Origin: Hyphomicrobiaceae bacterium
GTDB lineage: Bacteria > Pseudomonadota > Alphaproteobacteria > Rhizobiales > Hyphomicrobiaceae
Direction: 5' to 3'
Length of the DNA: 64,000 bases
Assembly: GCA_030655135.1 (NCBI GenBank)
Contig: JAURWC010000020.1
Location: forward strand, 62,001 to 126,000
Shown here: in pieces, positions 62,310-64,000 of the stretch
Layout of the letters: each line of letters opens with the position of its first letter
Position numbering within the stretch: position 1 is the stretch's first letter
Translations under genes and position numbers: made by a program
The notes under the pieces: model-generated
Told to the model about the DNA's origin: nothing
Database searches by the model: none
The model's input: only the letters and a program-made list of their open reading frames with translations

Positions 62310-62354
62310 CGCCCCGGGCTCGCCGCCGAACGAGCCTGGGGCGTTGTTATTTTA
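62310..62354 (+). terminator. Intrinsic terminator after katA
   Basis: 13-base arms CGCCCCGGGCTCG and CGAGCCTGGGGCG (one G-T pair) around an 8-base loop, then TTGTTATTTT. It also faces the 3' end of the convergent DUF2312 gene. Confidence 0.8.
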
Positions 62355-62363
62355 CGGAAAGGT

Positions 62364-62672
62364 CTACTCTGCCGCGATGATGTGGTGGGGGGCGTCGTCG
62401 CCGCCGTTCATGGGCATGGGGTTGTCGTTTAGCATGCCCAGGGCGTGCATATAGACCTCGAGGATGCTTTCTTCCTCTTCGCGCTCTGTCTGGCTTTTCT
62501 TGCGCATGCGAACGATCTCGCGCAGCGCCTTGACGTCAAAGCCGACGCCCTTGGCTTCCAGGTATTTGTCACGGATGTCAGACGCGAGCGCCTTCTTCTC
62601 TTCTTCCAGCCGCTCGATCTGTTCAATGAATTGGCGCAGCTGGTTCTGGGCCGAAGCCTGGAGCGTCGTCAT
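62364..62672 (-). CDS. DUF2312 family protein
   Basis: 102 aa. The helical N-terminus (QLRQFIEQIERLEEEKKALASDIRDKYLEAKGVGFDVKALREIV) is the family signature; short tail. Cytoplasmic, common in Alphaproteobacteria and their phages. Related proteins have been called GapR-like nucleoid factors; that link is from memory. Confidence 0.87.
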   Translation of the reverse strand: MTTLQASAQNQLRQFIEQIERLEEEKKALASDIRDKYLEAKGVGFDVKALREIVRMRKKSQTEREEEESILEVYMHALGMLNDNPMPMNGGDDAPHHIIAAE

Positions 62673-62891
62673 CTTGTATACCCCACGTGTTACGGGCGCC
62701 GGGTCCCTCTCGGCGCATCTGGCAAACGCTAGCGATCGGTCAGGGGGGCATCAAGGCCAGCAAAGAACCATCCAGAGGTATTTGGGCAACGGTTCCGGCC
62801 TCCGCTCTATGGGTCGCTAAGCTCGCTCCCTTACATCCAGCAGGGATGGAGCAAGAGGGGACGAAATGACATCGAGAGGGAATTGCTAAGG

Positions 62892-62911
62892 CTATACAAA
62901 ATATTGTATAG
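62892..62911. promoter_or_regulatory. Toxin-antitoxin operator palindrome
   Basis: 8-bp arms CTATACAA and TTGTATAG around AATA, 8 bases before the toxin ATG. It contains -10-like TATA elements on both strands and would let the antitoxin block the promoter. The rest of 62673-62918 shows nothing else. Confidence 0.7.
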
Positions 62912-62918
62912 TTGAAGA

Positions 62919-63260
62919 ATGAGCGGAAGACGCCGCCTGATCGAATTCAGAGGAAGCGCCCTCGACGACTTGCGGTCGTTCCCTTCCGAGGCCCGGCAGG
63001 AAGCCGGCTATCAGCTCCACCGGGTGCAACAAGGCAACCACCCTAGTGACTGGAAGCCGATGACGTCAGTCGGCAAGGGTGTTTCCGAGATTCGGATCCG
63101 CGACGAGTCCGGCGCCTATCGGGTGTTGTATGTGACAAAGTTTGCGGCTGCCGTGTACGTGCTCCACTGTTTCGAGAAGAAAACTGAAAAGACACGGCAG
63201 CAGGACATCGACCTAGCGGCAAAGCGGTACCGCGAATTGGTGCAGGAATACAAACGATGA
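62919..63260 (+). CDS. RelE/HigB-like toxin (Gp49-like)
   Basis: 113 aa. The typical body IEFRGSALDDLRSFPSEARQEAGYQLHRVQ, then GVSEIRIRDESGAYRVLYVTKFAAAVYVLHCFEKKTEKT and QDIDLAAKRY. It probably cleaves mRNA on the ribosome. Toxin-first order, overlapping the antitoxin by 4 bases, is the HigBA layout. Confidence 0.87.
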   Translation: MSGRRRLIEFRGSALDDLRSFPSEARQEAGYQLHRVQQGNHPSDWKPMTSVGKGVSEIRIRDESGAYRVLYVTKFAAAVYVLHCFEKKTEKTRQQDIDLAAKRYRELVQEYKR

Positions 63261-63538
63261 CCAAGAAAAAGTTCAACAGTGTTTGGGACGCGATCGAAGA
63301 TACGCCTGAGGCGGCAGAAAACATGAAGCTGCGTTCGATCCTTATGACGGCCCTTCAGAACCATATTTCGCGGGCTGACCTCAGCCAGGCGAACGCGGCC
63401 AAACTATTTGGCGTCACGCAGCCCCGCATCTCAGACCTCATGCGCGGAAAGATCAGTCTGTTTGGGCTCGATGCGCTGGTCAACATGGCAGCCGCGGCGG
63501 ACCTGAAAATCGAGCTCCGTATTTTGGAGAAGACCTAG
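63257..63538 (+). CDS. XRE-type HigA-like antitoxin
   Basis: 93 aa. The segment SVWDAIEDTPEAAENMKLRS followed by a helix-turn-helix (LSQANAAKLFGVTQPRISDLMRGKISLFGLDALVNMA). It should bind the palindrome at 62892 and neutralise the toxin. Confidence 0.88.
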   Translation: MTKKKFNSVWDAIEDTPEAAENMKLRSILMTALQNHISRADLSQANAAKLFGVTQPRISDLMRGKISLFGLDALVNMAAAADLKIELRILEKT

Positions 63539-63542
63539 CCGC

Positions 63543-63851
63543 TCAATGCTCGTGCGGATTAGACTTGGCGAATGCAGCTTGCTGGCTGGCCGTCGCGTCG
63601 GTCTGATATTTGGCTTTCCACTCGGCGAAGGGCATGCCGTAGACGATTTCGCGGGCGTCATCCTTACTGAGGTTCAGGCCTTTGGCTTCGGCTGCTGCCT
63701 GATACCAGTTCGACAGGCAGTTCCGGCAGAAGCCGGCGAGGTTCATCATGTCGATGTTCTGCACGTCGGTGCGCGTGCGCAGGTGCTCTAGCAGGCGGCG
63801 GAAGGCGGCGGCCTCAAGCTCGGTTTGGGTTTGCTGGTCGAACTCAGCCAT
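63543..63851 (-). CDS. DUF1244 family protein
   Basis: 102 aa. Family motifs: AAFRRLLEHLRTRTDVQNIDMMNLAGFCRNCLSNWY and ARE-IVYGMPFAEWKAKYQ. The CRNC Cys pair is conserved. Small cytoplasmic protein, function unknown, common in Alphaproteobacteria. Confidence 0.88.
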   Translation of the reverse strand: MAEFDQQTQTELEAAAFRRLLEHLRTRTDVQNIDMMNLAGFCRNCLSNWYQAAAEAKGLNLSKDDAREIVYGMPFAEWKAKYQTDATASQQAAFAKSNPHEH

Positions 63852-63905
63852 TGCTGTTGTCCTTATCAGTAGACGGTGGCGGCATAACCGGACGTGAGCG
63901 CTTCT

Positions 63906-64000
63906 TTAATAGTGGCGGACTTGGCGAAGATCGGCACGCAGGTCCTCGCGCGCAAGGATCTGCGAAATAATGCGCGATAGCCGTTCGCCCCACGCAGCCT
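63906..64000 (-). CDS. 3' end of a minus-strand gene
   Basis: The last 30 codons before a TAA at 63906 read AWGERLSRIISQILAREDL and end LRQVRHY, a plausible amphipathic C-terminus. The gene continues beyond the window and would lie just upstream of DUF1244. Too short for a family call. Confidence 0.45.
   Translation of the reverse strand, partial: AAWGERLSRIISQILAREDLRADLRQVRHY

Overview
The window reads as a chromosomal piece of a GC-rich, methylotrophic alphaproteobacterium of the order Hyphomicrobiales (Hyphomicrobium-like). The reasons are a complete calcium-type methanol dehydrogenase operon in the order mxaFJGIRSACKLD, several small families typical of Alphaproteobacteria (DUF1489, DUF2312, DUF1244), an HWE-type histidine kinase, and a dispersed palindromic repeat of a kind I know from Rhizobiales genomes. 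The assignment rests on gene content and memory of families; no search was run.

Region 1 (1-6964) is a periplasmic quinoprotein accessory cluster: an MxaJ-type binding protein fused to ankyrin repeats (5' end outside the window), a small YHS-like protein, a PedF/XoxG-like cytochrome c, an ABC-type binding protein and a beta-propeller of the PQQ-associated type, an unknown exported protein and an exported eight-repeat WD40 protein. The dehydrogenase they should serve is not here and is probably just upstream. Region 2 (7045-11528, mostly minus strand) is regulatory: a NarX-like sensor kinase and NarL-like regulator (like Paracoccus MoxYX/MxaYX), a paralogous orphan regulator, an exported LolA/LppX-like protein and a lipoprotein. 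Region 3 (11952-24737) is the mxa operon for PQQ methanol dehydrogenase (MxaF/MxaI), its cytochrome cL (MxaG), periplasmic MxaJ, and the MxaRSACKLD maturation/calcium insertion machinery. Four further exported proteins (beta-propeller, TraB/GumN, 109 aa protein, DUF3617) follow in the same direction.

Region 4 (24927-36749) holds an orphan exported protein, an MHS-type MFS transporter, a cytochrome bo3-type quinol oxidase operon cyoABCD with SURF1, a 4-copy 56-bp tandem repeat, and an RND efflux pump. Region 5 (36987-50408) is general housekeeping and signalling: a bacteriophytochrome hybrid kinase, an HisC-like aminotransferase, DUF1489, YdcF/nucleotidyltransferase/SH3 genes, a thiolase, a TadG-like protein, DUF192, a double cold-shock-domain protein, glyoxalase I and a flavoprotein. 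Region 6 (50567-54113) is assimilatory sulfate reduction, cysHDN, followed by a decayed TauE/SafE permease fragment and a tautomerase. Region 7 (54949-64000) has a REP/RAYT element beside gatB, a DUF882 peptidase-like protein, a divergent oxyR-katA pair, DUF2312, a HigB/HigA-like toxin-antitoxin pair, DUF1244, and the 3' end of one more gene.

No tRNA, rRNA, CRISPR array or prophage was recognised. The most interesting signals are the ankyrin-fused binding protein, a shared GGGA-N5-TCCC motif near the regulator genes and at 25398, strong hairpins that divide the mxa operon, the mirrored REP pair around the RAYT gene, and a tautomerase with two competing starts, one secretory and one that exposes the catalytic proline.
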